A stretch of 64,000 nt of DNA, taken from SYIM01 sp964581825 (GTDB taxonomy: Bacteria; Pseudomonadota; Gammaproteobacteria; Burkholderiales; Burkholderiaceae_E). The notes below the pieces were generated by a model that saw nothing but the letters and a program-made list of their open reading frames with translations, was not told the origin of the DNA and ran no database searches. Below, in pieces: positions 8,572 through 18,471 of this stretch (the stretch's first letter is position 1; the number at the start of each line of letters is the position of its first letter). The position numbers and the translations under genes are program-made. The stretch is taken from positions 1-64,000 of the forward strand of contig CAZORB010000002.1 of the NCBI GenBank assembly GCA_964581825.1, written 5' to 3'.

Positions 8572-10044
8572 ATGGCGACAGCATCAGCGGTACGTGCATC
8601 AGCTAACGCGGCGGAGCGAGATGTCGGCATCGCGCGCACCGGATTTGACTACCAGATGGTCGTGATCGGGTCAGGCCCGTCGGGCCAGCGTGCCGCGATT
8701 CAAGCGGCCAAGCTCGGCAAACGCGTTGCGGTCATCGAGCGGGCTCGAACGGTAGGGGGAGTCTGTGTCAACACTGGCACCATTCCATCCAAAACATTTC
8801 GGGAGGCGGTGCTGCATCTGTCAGGCTATCGCGAGCGCGGTATTTACGGCGCGTCCTATCGAGTCAAACAGGACATTGCGATCGATGACCTGCTCTACCG
8901 CGTTCAGCAGGTGGTGCGCTCTGAAATCGATGTGATTCGCAACCAAATGACGCGCAATCGTGTTGAGCTGATTGAGTCGACTGCAAGCTTCATTGACGCC
9001 CACACGCTGGAGCTCGCCTCAGCCAGCGGTCACGGGCGACGCCAGATCACAGCCGAACGCGTGGTGATTGCCTGCGGCACCGAAGCCTCGCGCGATCCAC
9101 ATATTCCGTTTGATGGACAGCGGGTTTTCACGAGTGACGACGTGCTCGGGCTTGAGTTTCTACCGCGCTCAATCATTGTGGTGGGCGCAGGCGTGATCGG
9201 TGTCGAGTACGCAACCATGTTCGCGGCGCTTGGAGTACGGGTGACCATTGTCGATAAACGACCTGTACTCCTGCCGTTCCTTGATCACGAAATCTCTGCG
9301 GCGCTCACCTATGTCGCCCAGCAAAGCAACGTCACAATGCGCCTGGGCGAAGAAGTTGCTGAAATTCATCTGCTGCAGGGGGTGAGCAAACCCGTTGAGG
9401 TACGGCTGCGTAGCGGCAAGGTTCTGCATGCGGAGGCAGCGCTCTATTCGATCGGACGAAGCGGCGCAACGACACGACTTGCCCTGGAGCGCGCGGGCGT
9501 CGAAGTGGATTCACGCAGCCGAATTCCCATCAACGAGCATTTTCAGAGCAACGTGCCACATATCTATGCCGTAGGCGACGTGATCGGTTTTCCGTCGCTC
9601 GCATCAACCTCGTATGAACAGGGGCGGGCAGCAGCCAGGCATGCTTTTGGCCTCCGCGACGAGCACGAGGGCGGGATCGGACTTTTCCCATACGGCATTT
9701 ATACGGTTCCAGAAATCTCGACCATCGGGAAAAACGAAGATGAACTAACCGCCGCCGGCATTCCCTATGAAATCGGCAAGGCGCACTATCGTGAGATATC
9801 CCGTGGACAGATCATCGGCGACCGCACCGGCATGCTAAAAATTCTGTTCAGCCCCGATGACCGGAAGCTTCTCGGGGTTCACATCATGGGCGAGGGGGCA
9901 AGCGAGTTGATCCACATCGGGCAAACGTTGATGGCCCACGAGGGAACCATCGACTACCTGGCCGATGCCGTGTTTAACTTCCCAACGCTGGCCGAGTGCT
10001 ACAAGACAGCTGCGCTTGATGGCTTGAACCGCTTGAGCATCTGA
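8572..10044 (+). CDS. sthA: soluble (Si-specific) NAD(P)+ transhydrogenase
   Basis: A 490-residue flavoprotein that exchanges hydride between NADPH and NAD+, balancing the two pools in the cytoplasm. The FAD-binding GSGPSG lies at residues 33-38, and a second dinucleotide fold VVGAGVIGVEYATMFAALG follows near residue 205. The C-terminal dimerisation domain ends in YKTAALDGLNRLSI, as in SthA. In the position of the disulfide of related reductases the protein has CVNTGT, with only the first cysteine, which is the SthA signature and separates it from lipoamide dehydrogenase. GGGGAGG at about 8557 supports the ATG at 8572; an in-frame ATG at 8509 would add 21 residues of unlikely sequence. Confidence 0.88.
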   Translation: MATASAVRASANAAERDVGIARTGFDYQMVVIGSGPSGQRAAIQAAKLGKRVAVIERARTVGGVCVNTGTIPSKTFREAVLHLSGYRERGIYGASYRVKQDIAIDDLLYRVQQVVRSEIDVIRNQMTRNRVELIESTASFIDAHTLELASASGHGRRQITAERVVIACGTEASRDPHIPFDGQRVFTSDDVLGLEFLPRSIIVVGAGVIGVEYATMFAALGVRVTIVDKRPVLLPFLDHEISAALTYVAQQSNVTMRLGEEVAEIHLLQGVSKPVEVRLRSGKVLHAEAALYSIGRSGATTRLALERAGVEVDSRSRIPINEHFQSNVPHIYAVGDVIGFPSLASTSYEQGRAAARHAFGLRDEHEGGIGLFPYGIYTVPEISTIGKNEDELTAAGIPYEIGKAHYREISRGQIIGDRTGMLKILFSPDDRKLLGVHIMGEGASELIHIGQTLMAHEGTIDYLADAVFNFPTLAECYKTAALDGLNRLSI

Positions 10045-10179
10045 CGCGGCCAGGCATCGGCCGGATGCCCACACGGTTTACCCCGACATTCGACACGCGC
10101 GGCCCGTCCGCCCTACATTCGCGACTGGTCGGAATACTGAATTTCACGACCCAAAATATTTTTTGAACGGAGACGCTGC

Positions 10180-10653
10180 ATGATTCAACTGACGCTCAAT
10201 AACGAGCGGGTGTCGATCGACGCCCCACCCGATACGCCGCTTCTGTGGGCGATCCGCGAACAGACCAATCTGACCGGTACCAAGTATGGCTGTGGCATTG
10301 CCCAGTGTGGCGCTTGCACGGTGCATCTTGACGGCGAACCGGTTCGTTCTTGCGCGTTGCCGTTGCAGGCCGCAGCCGGACGCAGCGTCACCACGATCGA
10401 AGGCCTGATGAAGACCGATGCCGGCAAGGCATTGGAGCGCGCCTGGAATGCGGCGCAGGCGCCGCAGTGCGGCTACTGCCAGTCGGGCCAGCTGATGACG
10501 GCTGCCCACCTGCTTCGCACTGCGAAAAAGCCGCTGTCGCGTACCGAGATTCTGGACGGTATGAACGGCAATCTGTGCCGGTGTGGCACCTACAACCAGA
10601 TCGCCGAGGCGGTCGCCGGCGCCCAAAAGGCGATGAGCGGAGGTCGGGCATGA
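10180..10653 (+). CDS. (2Fe-2S) small subunit of an IorAB-type molybdenum hydroxylase
   Basis: A 157-residue iron-sulfur subunit of a xanthine-oxidase-family enzyme, closest in pattern to isoquinoline 1-oxidoreductase subunit alpha. The plant-type cluster is held by Cys38, Cys43, Cys46 and Cys58 (CGIAQCGAC...C). The second cluster, in the four-helix domain, is held by Cys97, Cys100, Cys133 and Cys135. It moves electrons from the molybdenum site of the partner to an external acceptor. A CGGAGA ribosome-binding site lies 6 bases before the ATG. The stop overlaps the start of the large subunit (ATGA), implying coupled translation. The substrate (N-heterocycle, aldehyde or other) is not identifiable. 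Confidence 0.9.
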   Translation: MIQLTLNNERVSIDAPPDTPLLWAIREQTNLTGTKYGCGIAQCGACTVHLDGEPVRSCALPLQAAAGRSVTTIEGLMKTDAGKALERAWNAAQAPQCGYCQSGQLMTAAHLLRTAKKPLSRTEILDGMNGNLCRCGTYNQIAEAVAGAQKAMSGGRA

Positions 10654-12815
10654 GTCAAGTTGCATCCACATCGCGTCGCAGTTTCCTGGTCGGGTCCGGC
10701 TCGGTTGCCATCGGCGTGTCGTTCGGGCTCTCGGGGTCGGATCTCGCCCAGGCGCAGGCCCAAGCCAACGCGGGTTCGGGTTATGCGCCCAGCGCATGGG
10801 TCAATATCGCCACCGACGGCACCGTGACCCTTTTGTCACCCGCCGCGGAAATGGGTCAGGGCACCATGACCGCCATGCCCATGCTGCTTGCCGAGGAACT
10901 TGATCTCGACTGGAAAACGGTGCGCGTTGTGCAGGCACCCTCCAATGCGAAGATTTTCGGCAACCCGCGCTTCGGCGGCGGCATGACAACCGGCGCTTCT
11001 CGTACGGTCCAGGGCTACTACGAGCCAATTCGGCTGGCAGGGCTGCAGGCACGTCAGGTCGTGCTGCAGGCTGGTGCTGCCGCCATGGGCGTTCCCGCCG
11101 GCGAATGCCGCACCGAGCTGGGTGCGGTCATTCACAGCTCGGGCAAGCGCATGAGCTACGGCCAGATTGCCGCGGTTGCGAAAGCGCCAGAACAACTGCC
11201 TGCGGTCGACAAGAGCCAGCTGCGCCCGATGAGCCAGTTCAAGATCATCGGCACCGATATCGACCGGGTCGATGTGGCTGCCAAAACCAACGGCACTGCC
11301 CGCTTTGGTATTGATCAGCGGATGCCTGGCCTGCGGTATGCCGCGGTGCTGCGCGCGCCGGTGCATGGCGAAACGCCCACCAGCGTGGATGATGCGGCAG
11401 CGCGTGCAACCAAGGGTGTGCAGCAGGTGGTTCGTCTGCCTTACGGCGTTGCGGTGGTGGCTGATTCCTGGCACACCGCGCGCAAGGCCCGCGATCTGTT
11501 GAAGGTCGAGTGGACGACCGCATCCCGAGCGCGCCAGCATGATTCAGAGAAGGTCCTGGCTGAGTACGTGGCACGGGCCCGTAAGCTTGACGATACCGGG
11601 GTCGATTTCATCAAGGACGGGGATGCCGCCAAGGCAATCGCCGGGGCCGTCCGAACCTTCTCAGCGACCTACACCTCTGAGATGGTGTCGCACATCTGCC
11701 TCGAGCCCATGAATTGCACGGCGGTGGTGCGCGGCGAGCAGATCGAGTTGTGGGCGCCTGCGCAGTCGGCATCGTTCATCATTGGCGCGGTCGGTGGCGC
11801 GGCAGGGTTCAAGCCCGAGAACATCAAGGCCAACATCACGCTGCTCGGCGGTGGATACGGACGCCGCGTTGAGCCCGACTTTGCGGTCGATGCGGCGCTG
11901 GTTGCCAAGGCCATGCCAGGCACGCCCGTTCAGGTGATCTGGACTCGCGAAGACGACATCGTGCACGACAAGTACCGTCCGATGACCGCGCAGCATCTGG
12001 TCGCCGGGGTGGATGCCCAGGGGCGTATTACGGGCTTCCTGCATCGGGTGGTGTCGGAAGGCATCTATGCCCGCGTGGTACCAGGTGCGTTCAAGGCGGC
12101 AGGCGGCAAGGATGCGCCGGTGATGGAAGGCGCTGAGATCACTTATTCAATTCCTGGCCATCACGTGCAGTTCATGATCGAGCAGCGCGGCATCAACGCT
12201 GGCTTCTGGCGCGCGGTGGGTCCGGGCTACACCAAGTTTGCGATCGAAACCCTGGTTGACGAGGTTGCTCGCGGCGTCGGTGTCGACCCCATCGAATACC
12301 GAATCCGCATGCTTGACAAGAACCCGCGCGGTGCAGCCGTGATGCGTGAGGTTGCAGCGATGTCGGGCTGGGGCAAGCCGCGCCAGGCAGGGCGAGCATT
12401 GGGTGTTGCCTTCTCCGATGCGTGGAACACAATGTGCGCGATGGTGGTCGAGATATCGGTTGCCAACGGCATGCCGGTGGTTCACCACGTGTGGTCTGCG
12501 GTCGACTGCGGCGTTGCGCTGCAGCCGCGCAATGTGCGTGCGCAGATCGAGGGCTCAATGATTTACGGCCTGTCAGCGGCCCTGCACGAGAAGATGACCT
12601 TCAAAGCAGGGGCGCCCCAGGAGACCAACCTCGATCGCTATCGGATCCTGCGCGCCTCCGAGACGCCGCCTGTCGATGTCAAGGTGATCGTCACTGACAA
12701 TCATCCAGGTGGTATCGGTGAGGTGGGTCTTCCACCCATCGCACCGGCTATCGCTAACGCGATGGCTACACTGGGTGCAGCGCGTCCGCGCAGTCTGCCG
12801 TTCACGCGGGTTTAA
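10650..12815 (+). CDS. Tat-exported molybdopterin large subunit, IorB-type (xanthine oxidase family)
   Basis: A 721-residue catalytic subunit. A twin-arginine signal (SRRSFLVGSGSVAIG) precedes the mature enzyme, so the complex should fold with its cofactor and be exported, the iron-sulfur subunit riding along. Molybdopterin-contact motifs include EMGQGTMTAMPMLLAEEL near residue 67, LGGGYGRR and GFWRAVGPG. The catalytic glutamate motif GGIGEVGLPP is present near the C-terminus. The usual third, FAD-binding subunit is absent, as expected for the two-subunit Ior type, which passes electrons to cytochromes. No XdhC-type maturation gene is nearby. A paralogous pair lies at 42365-45051. The start ATG overlaps the preceding stop by 4 bases. 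Confidence 0.9.
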   Translation: MSQVASTSRRSFLVGSGSVAIGVSFGLSGSDLAQAQAQANAGSGYAPSAWVNIATDGTVTLLSPAAEMGQGTMTAMPMLLAEELDLDWKTVRVVQAPSNAKIFGNPRFGGGMTTGASRTVQGYYEPIRLAGLQARQVVLQAGAAAMGVPAGECRTELGAVIHSSGKRMSYGQIAAVAKAPEQLPAVDKSQLRPMSQFKIIGTDIDRVDVAAKTNGTARFGIDQRMPGLRYAAVLRAPVHGETPTSVDDAAARATKGVQQVVRLPYGVAVVADSWHTARKARDLLKVEWTTASRARQHDSEKVLAEYVARARKLDDTGVDFIKDGDAAKAIAGAVRTFSATYTSEMVSHICLEPMNCTAVVRGEQIELWAPAQSASFIIGAVGGAAGFKPENIKANITLLGGGYGRRVEPDFAVDAALVAKAMPGTPVQVIWTREDDIVHDKYRPMTAQHLVAGVDAQGRITGFLHRVVSEGIYARVVPGAFKAAGGKDAPVMEGAEITYSIPGHHVQFMIEQRGINAGFWRAVGPGYTKFAIETLVDEVARGVGVDPIEYRIRMLDKNPRGAAVMREVAAMSGWGKPRQAGRALGVAFSDAWNTMCAMVVEISVANGMPVVHHVWSAVDCGVALQPRNVRAQIEGSMIYGLSAALHEKMTFKAGAPQETNLDRYRILRASETPPVDVKVIVTDNHPGGIGEVGLPPIAPAIANAMATLGAARPRSLPFTRV

Positions 12816-12848
12816 CCGCGCGATAGCAGGCCGTCGGGTCGCTGCCGG

Positions 12849-14642
12849 TCAGCGGCCCGACAGGCGCAGCGTCCAGCTCTGCCAGGTGCCGGTTTCGCCC
12901 AGTACCGCATCGGCAACTCGCAGCGTCCAGGCACCCTGTGGTACTTCATCGATGTGGCGGTTCGAAATAAATCGCCAGTTGGTGTAGCTTCCGCAGCGGT
13001 CCTGATCACTGATCTGATCTCTGCGGCTGGTGCCGCCGCAGAACCGCGAGTCGGCGAGGCGGCTGACCCCACCCGGGCTGACCAATTCGATTTCAAGGTC
13101 AGCGGCATAGCGGTGGGTTGCGCTGAAGATTACCTCGACCAGTTCGATTTGGGCGATGCTGCAGGGATTGTTTGAAGCATTGGCGTTGCCGACGGTGACG
13201 GTATCGGAGCGCCAGCTGCGGCCGTCCGGGCGACTCGGATCAGGATCAGTAAAGTCGGGTAGACCGATTGACGGTGTGCGCGAGAATTCGCAGGTTTTCA
13301 GCGTGTCGTAGGTGCCGACAGAAGCATTGAGTGTGCGGGCGCGTTCAACTGCCGCCTCCGCATCCACCACCCCAAAGCCGAAGCGCCGACTGAAGCGCTT
13401 GCGAAGCGGTTGTGCGTTGATGCTTTGTGGTGGCCATTTATGAAGCGCCGTCGGTGACCATGACGGATCAAGCGGCTGATTCTCTCGTGCAGTTTCTGCC
13501 AGGATCAGGCGGATATCGCGCCAGCTGAGCGACGGGTTCACCTCAAGCATCAGCGCAATCACGCCTGACACCATGGGCGCGGCGGCCGAAGCGCCGCCGA
13601 AGTCGCTGCGCGTGGTGTTGCCTGGTGCAAGCGTTGTGATGGCGTTTGCGCCAGCGCTGTCGCTCGATAAACCGCAGACCAGCAGATTCTCACCCTCTTC
13701 GCCCCACAGAGGCAGCCGCCCACGTCGATCGACCGCGCAGGCGGTGATTGCGCCGGGCAGATTCAAGTGCCCATCGAATCCGGTCATGTCACGGTAACGG
13801 CAGCGGGTGGGATCGAGCGGATCGAGATCGGTGCGACCATCAACGGCCTGACAGCCGCCATTGCCCGACGCGAAGACGTAAAGCGTGCCAAGCCCGCCGC
13901 GGCCCCTGCGGATGCCCTGGTCGATCGCCTGGATGACAGCCGCATCCGCCGCGTGCAGCGCACCATCGTCATCCGAGCCCCAGCTGAGGTTATAAAGGTG
14001 ATGACTATCGCTGCGGGTGAGCGCATCGGCGATTCGCTGCCGCGTCAGTTCGGCACGCACACCGGCCTCAATCGCGTTGTAGGCCACCACGGTGGCAGCG
14101 GGCGCTACGCCCGCGCCCGCCAGACCATTGCTGCGCGCTGCCGCCAGAATGCCGGCGACTGCGGTGCCGTGAGCATCCTGGGGGGTACAGGGAAGCGGTG
14201 CCGTGGCGCTGTTGAGCCGGTAGTCAAACGAGCCAGTGGCCGGCATATTGGCCGTCAGATCGCCGTGCAGGGTTTCAACAGGACCGTCAATGACCGCAAC
14301 GCGAACGCCTCGTCCCTGGGAGGTACGCCAGGCAAGCGTGGCGCCCAAACCCATCTCGCCGGTGCTGCTGTCGGCGGGCCTTAGATGCCATTGAGCACCC
14401 AGCAGGGGATCCGGAAGGCCAGTCTGCGGCGCGGCGCCGCTGACGGGGTAGAGTAGGCTGCAGCCTGCAATGACCGGGCGGGGGTCGGGCGGCGTCACAG
14501 GAGCGGCGGTTGACGCCCCGCCGCCTCCGCCACAGCCTGCGAGCCAGACCGTGAGTGCGACTGCCATGGCGACAAGCGGACCGCGCAGGCGGGTTTCGAA
14601 TTGCAGCGACCGCGTTGCGCGGGTAATGTTGCAGCGCGTCAA
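12849..14642 (-). CDS. S8 (subtilisin-like) serine peptidase lipoprotein with C-terminal P domain
   Basis: A 597-residue secreted protease. The N-terminus has a hydrophobic stretch ending in a lipobox (LAGC near residue 36) followed by a Gly run, so it is probably a lipoprotein. The catalytic triad can be read in order: Asp in VRVAVIDGPVETLHGDL, His in DAHGTAVAGILAA and Ser in GGASAAAPMVSGVIAL. The last ~130 residues form a proprotein-convertase P (Homo B) domain, ending in GAWTLRVADAVLGETGTWQSW. The listed start is a TTG; an ATG at 14567 would leave almost no signal n-region. It is convergent with the Ior large subunit and divergent from pyruvate carboxylase. The substrate is unknown. Confidence 0.87.
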   Translation of the reverse strand: MTRCNITRATRSLQFETRLRGPLVAMAVALTVWLAGCGGGGGASTAAPVTPPDPRPVIAGCSLLYPVSGAAPQTGLPDPLLGAQWHLRPADSSTGEMGLGATLAWRTSQGRGVRVAVIDGPVETLHGDLTANMPATGSFDYRLNSATAPLPCTPQDAHGTAVAGILAAARSNGLAGAGVAPAATVVAYNAIEAGVRAELTRQRIADALTRSDSHHLYNLSWGSDDDGALHAADAAVIQAIDQGIRRGRGGLGTLYVFASGNGGCQAVDGRTDLDPLDPTRCRYRDMTGFDGHLNLPGAITACAVDRRGRLPLWGEEGENLLVCGLSSDSAGANAITTLAPGNTTRSDFGGASAAAPMVSGVIALMLEVNPSLSWRDIRLILAETARENQPLDPSWSPTALHKWPPQSINAQPLRKRFSRRFGFGVVDAEAAVERARTLNASVGTYDTLKTCEFSRTPSIGLPDFTDPDPSRPDGRSWRSDTVTVGNANASNNPCSIAQIELVEVIFSATHRYAADLEIELVSPGGVSRLADSRFCGGTSRRDQISDQDRCGSYTNWRFISNRHIDEVPQGAWTLRVADAVLGETGTWQSWTLRLSGR

Positions 14643-14692
14643 TCAAGCCCCCTCGCTCGTCCAGACTGACCTGACTCTCTTCGGGAGATCTC

Positions 14693-17600
14693 ATGCGCCG
14701 AATCCAGTCCCTGCTTGTTGCCAACCGCTCTGAAATCGCGATCAGGGTAATGCGTGCTGCTGCCGAAATGGGTATGCGTACGGTGGCGATTTATTCGCAT
14801 GAGGACCGTTTTGCGCTGCATCGTTTCAAGGCCGATGAAAGTTATCAGGTGGGTGAGGGGCGAAAGCCACTCCAGGCTTATCTCGATATCGAAGACATCA
14901 TACGGATTGCCCGCCAGGCTAAGGTCGACGCGATCCATCCCGGCTACGGGTTTCTGTCTGAAAACCCGGACTTTGCCCGGGCCTGTGCGCAGGCTGGCAT
15001 TGTGTTCGTGGGCCCGACGCCCGAGGCGATGACGACCCTCGGTAATAAGGTCGCGGCGCGTGCGGCGGCTGAGCGCGCGGGCGTGCCGGTGATGCCGGCA
15101 ACCGGACCGCTGCCACATGATCTGGCCGAGGCCAGGCGGCTGGCTGAGGAGGTCGGCTATCCGCTCATGCTGAAGGCGAGCTGGGGTGGCGGCGGTCGCG
15201 GCATGCGCGTTATCGAGCAGGCTGCCGATCTCGATGCGCAGCTTGAGGTGGCGCGCCGCGAAGCGCGGTCAGCCTTCGGCAATGACGAGGTCTACCTGGA
15301 AAAACTGGTCAGACACGCGCGGCACGTTGAAGTGCAGGTGTTTGGCGATACACACGGCAACCTCGTACATTTGTTTGAGCGCGACTGCTCCGTGCAGCGC
15401 CGTAACCAGAAGGTGGTGGAGCGGGCGCCTGCGCCCTATCTCGATGACGCCACCCGTAGCGAACTCTGCGAGTCGGCGTTGAGGCTCGCTCGCGCGGTGG
15501 GCTATGTGAATGCGGGAACCGTTGAGTTCCTCATGGATGCGGACACCGGGCGCTTTTATTTCATCGAGGTCAATCCCCGGATTCAGGTCGAGCACACGGT
15601 GACCGAAATGGTGACCGGGATCGATGTGGTCAAGTCGCAGCTGGCAATTGCTCAGGGTGCGATGATCGGCAGCCCGGACTGTCCGGTACCCAATCAAAGC
15701 GATATCCGCCTCAATGGCCATGCGCTGCAGTGCCGTCTGACCACTGAGGATCCTGAAAATGGCTTTACGCCCGATTACGGGCGCATCCAGGCCTATCGGA
15801 GCGCGGCAGGGTTCGGGTTACGACTTGACGGCGGCACCGCCTATACCGGTGCGGTGATCACGCCTTATTACGATTCTCTGCTGGTGAAGGTCACCGCCTG
15901 GGCGCCGAGTGCGCTCGAGGCGATCCGCAGGATGGATCGCGGGCTGCGCGAATTCCGCATTCGCGGCGTGGCCACCAATCTGCAGTTTGTTGAAAACGTC
16001 ATCAATCATCCGAAGTTTGCGGCCGGCACTGTCACCACCCGATTCATCGACACCACGCCCGAACTGTTCAACTTCCGCAAGCGTCGTGACCGTGCGACCC
16101 GGCTACTCAGCTATATCGGTGAAGTGACAGTCAACGGTCACCCCGACCTCAAGGGTCGAACCAAGCCTGATTTATCTCGCCTTCAGCTTGCCTTGCCGCG
16201 CCGCTGGCCAGTCACGGCAGGTGCCTCGCAGGCCGCAAGCTCGCTGACCCCCGAGGCGTCTGCCTACTCGGTTGCGGGCTCGCGCGCGCTCGCGAATTCG
16301 ATTGCGCGACCCGGTGAGCGCATCGATCTCAGCGTGGTGCCGCCCCCTGGGTCGCGCCAGCTACTGCAACAACTCGGCCCCGCGAAATTCTCAGAATGGA
16401 TGCGGGCAAGCCGCAGGGTGCTGATCACCGACACCACGATGCGCGATGCGCATCAGTCGCTGTTTGCCACCCGAATGCGGTCGATCGACATGCAGCGGAT
16501 CGCGCCGTATTACGCGCGGATGCTGCCCCAGTTGTTTTCGGTGGAGTGCTGGGGCGGCGCAACGTTTGATGTTGCGATGCGTTTTCTCAATGAGGATCCG
16601 TGGGAGCGACTGGCGGGACTGCGCGAGGCCATGCCGAACCTGCTGCTGCAGATGCTGCTTCGCGGCAGTAATGCAGTGGGCTACACCAACTATGCGGATA
16701 ACGTTGTTCGTCATTTTGTTGCGCAGGCTGCGGCGGGTGGCATCGATGTGTTTCGCGTGTTCGATTCCTTGAACTGGGTCGAGAACATGCGGGTTGCGAT
16801 CGATGCGGTGCTCGAAAGTGGCGCGCTCTGCGAGGGCTCGATCTGCTACACCGCCGACCTGTTCGACAGGGCCCGCTTCAAATACGACCTGAAGTACTAC
16901 CTTGACATTGGCCGCAAGCTGCGCGAGGCAGGTGTTCATATCATCGGCATCAAAGATATGGCGGGCGTCTGCCGTCCGCGCGCGGCCCGCGAACTGGTGC
17001 ATGCGCTGCGTGAGGAAACTGGGCTGCCGGTGCACTTTCATACGCATGACACCAGCGGTGCGGGGGCCGCGTCAGTGCTGGCCGCCATTGAAGCGGGCGC
17101 GGACGCGGTGGACGCGGCGTTCGATGCCATGAGCGGGCTCACGTCGCAGCCCAATCTTGGCGCGATCGTTGCCGCGCTTGAAGGGGGCGATCGCGACACC
17201 GGGCTTGACCGCGAATCGCTCCAGATGATCAGCCATTACTGGGAGGGGGTGCGCACCATCTATGCGCCCTTTGAATCCGATATTCGCTCGGGTACATCCG
17301 ATGTCTACCGCCACGAGATGCCAGGCGGCCAGTACACGAACCTGCGTGAACAGGCGCGCGCCCTCGGGCTTGAGCACCGCTGGCCTGAGGTGGCGGAGCG
17401 GTATGCGGAGGTCAACCGACTGTTCGGTGACATTGTCAAAGTGACGCCGACCTCGAAGGTGGTCGGAGACATGGCACTCTTTATGGCGGTGAACGATCTG
17501 TCGGTCGCCGACGTCCTTGACCCGGAGCGCGAGATTGCGTTTCCGGAGAGCGTCGTATCGCTGTTTCGCGGTGATCTGGGCTTTCCGCCCGACGGATTCC

Positions 17601-18283
17601 CCAGGGAGATATCACGTCGGGTACTCAAGTGCGACACCGCTACGCCCATCCTCATTGAACCGCCTCAGCCCTTCAGGCCCGGAGAGCGTATTGCGCCGGT
17701 GGATCTGGAGCAGGCACGCGAGCAGGCGCACAAGGCTGCCGGACATGCAGTGAGCGAAAACGATTTGTCGTCCTGGTTGATGTATCCGAAGGTGTTCTCT
17801 GATTTCTCAGCGCACCGCCGGCGCTACGGTGATCTGAGCGTCGTGCCCTCACCCACCTACTTCTACGGCATGACCGAGCTCGAGGAAATCAGCATCGACC
17901 TGGACCCGGGAAAATCGCTGATCGTGCGACTGCTTGGCACGGCGCCAGCTGAGGAAGAGGGCGTGGTCAAGGTGTTCTTCGAACTGAATGGCCAGCCACG
18001 AACGATGCGGGTTGAGCGCAGCGGCTCGCGGCGAGCACCAACCCGCACTCAGGCCGACCCGGCCAACCCTGCGCACGTGGCGGCGCCGATGCCGGGAATG
18101 ATCGTGACGGTTGCGGTGAAGGCCGGTCAGTCGGTCAAGGCGGGCGACCCGCTGGTGTCGGTTGAGGCGATGAAAATGGAGACCCAGATCAGGGCCGACC
18201 GAGACGCGGTAGTGAAGGCCGTTCATGTTCGGCCCGGCGAGACGGTGGCAGCGCGTGATCTGCTGGTGGAGATGCGCGACTAA
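14693..18283 (+). CDS. pyc: pyruvate carboxylase (single-chain)
   Basis: A 1196-residue biotin enzyme making oxaloacetate from pyruvate, bicarbonate and ATP. The biotin carboxylase domain covers roughly residues 1-450 (KASWGGGGRGMRV ATP loop; FIEVNPRIQVEH). The carboxyltransferase domain spans about 570-1000 (TDTTMRDAHQSL; metal-binding HFHTHDT). The biotin carrier domain is at the end, with Lys1161 in EAMKME. All three are on one chain, unlike the two-subunit PycAB type. GGGAGA before the ATG supports this start. It shares a 50-bp divergent region with the S8 peptidase. Its anaplerotic role fits with fbp, sthA and glcB nearby. Confidence 0.95.
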   Translation: MRRIQSLLVANRSEIAIRVMRAAAEMGMRTVAIYSHEDRFALHRFKADESYQVGEGRKPLQAYLDIEDIIRIARQAKVDAIHPGYGFLSENPDFARACAQAGIVFVGPTPEAMTTLGNKVAARAAAERAGVPVMPATGPLPHDLAEARRLAEEVGYPLMLKASWGGGGRGMRVIEQAADLDAQLEVARREARSAFGNDEVYLEKLVRHARHVEVQVFGDTHGNLVHLFERDCSVQRRNQKVVERAPAPYLDDATRSELCESALRLARAVGYVNAGTVEFLMDADTGRFYFIEVNPRIQVEHTVTEMVTGIDVVKSQLAIAQGAMIGSPDCPVPNQSDIRLNGHALQCRLTTEDPENGFTPDYGRIQAYRSAAGFGLRLDGGTAYTGAVITPYYDSLLVKVTAWAPSALEAIRRMDRGLREFRIRGVATNLQFVENVINHPKFAAGTVTTRFIDTTPELFNFRKRRDRATRLLSYIGEVTVNGHPDLKGRTKPDLSRLQLALPRRWPVTAGASQAASSLTPEASAYSVAGSRALANSIARPGERIDLSVVPPPGSRQLLQQLGPAKFSEWMRASRRVLITDTTMRDAHQSLFATRMRSIDMQRIAPYYARMLPQLFSVECWGGATFDVAMRFLNEDPWERLAGLREAMPNLLLQMLLRGSNAVGYTNYADNVVRHFVAQAAAGGIDVFRVFDSLNWVENMRVAIDAVLESGALCEGSICYTADLFDRARFKYDLKYYLDIGRKLREAGVHIIGIKDMAGVCRPRAARELVHALREETGLPVHFHTHDTSGAGAASVLAAIEAGADAVDAAFDAMSGLTSQPNLGAIVAALEGGDRDTGLDRESLQMISHYWEGVRTIYAPFESDIRSGTSDVYRHEMPGGQYTNLREQARALGLEHRWPEVAERYAEVNRLFGDIVKVTPTSKVVGDMALFMAVNDLSVADVLDPEREIAFPESVVSLFRGDLGFPPDGFPREISRRVLKCDTATPILIEPPQPFRPGERIAPVDLEQAREQAHKAAGHAVSENDLSSWLMYPKVFSDFSAHRRRYGDLSVVPSPTYFYGMTELEEISIDLDPGKSLIVRLLGTAPAEEEGVVKVFFELNGQPRTMRVERSGSRRAPTRTQADPANPAHVAAPMPGMIVTVAVKAGQSVKAGDPLVSVEAMKMETQIRADRDAVVKAVHVRPGETVAARDLLVEMRD

Positions 18284-18471
18284 ACGTGGGGGCGACTGTA
18301 CCGAACCGCTGACAGCTGGCGTGTCAAACCGTCAATAATGGCATGTTTTGGGCCAAAAATGGGCCGCTCGCCGGTTGCCCCGTAGGGCTTGAATTCGCAG
18401 TAGGATGACTGCTGAGACGACCCGCAGTCACAGGTTTTTTTCGTTGCGCCTACCGCGCGAAAGGATGACCG

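Noticed and set aside
9721..10044. Lipoamide dehydrogenase assignment for the 8572 gene
   Set aside because: The redox disulfide is incomplete (CVNTGT) and the C-terminus fits the soluble transhydrogenase.
18284..18471. Sigma-54 promoter upstream of hpf
   Set aside because: A TGGCATG is present, but the matching TTGC element at the right distance is not.
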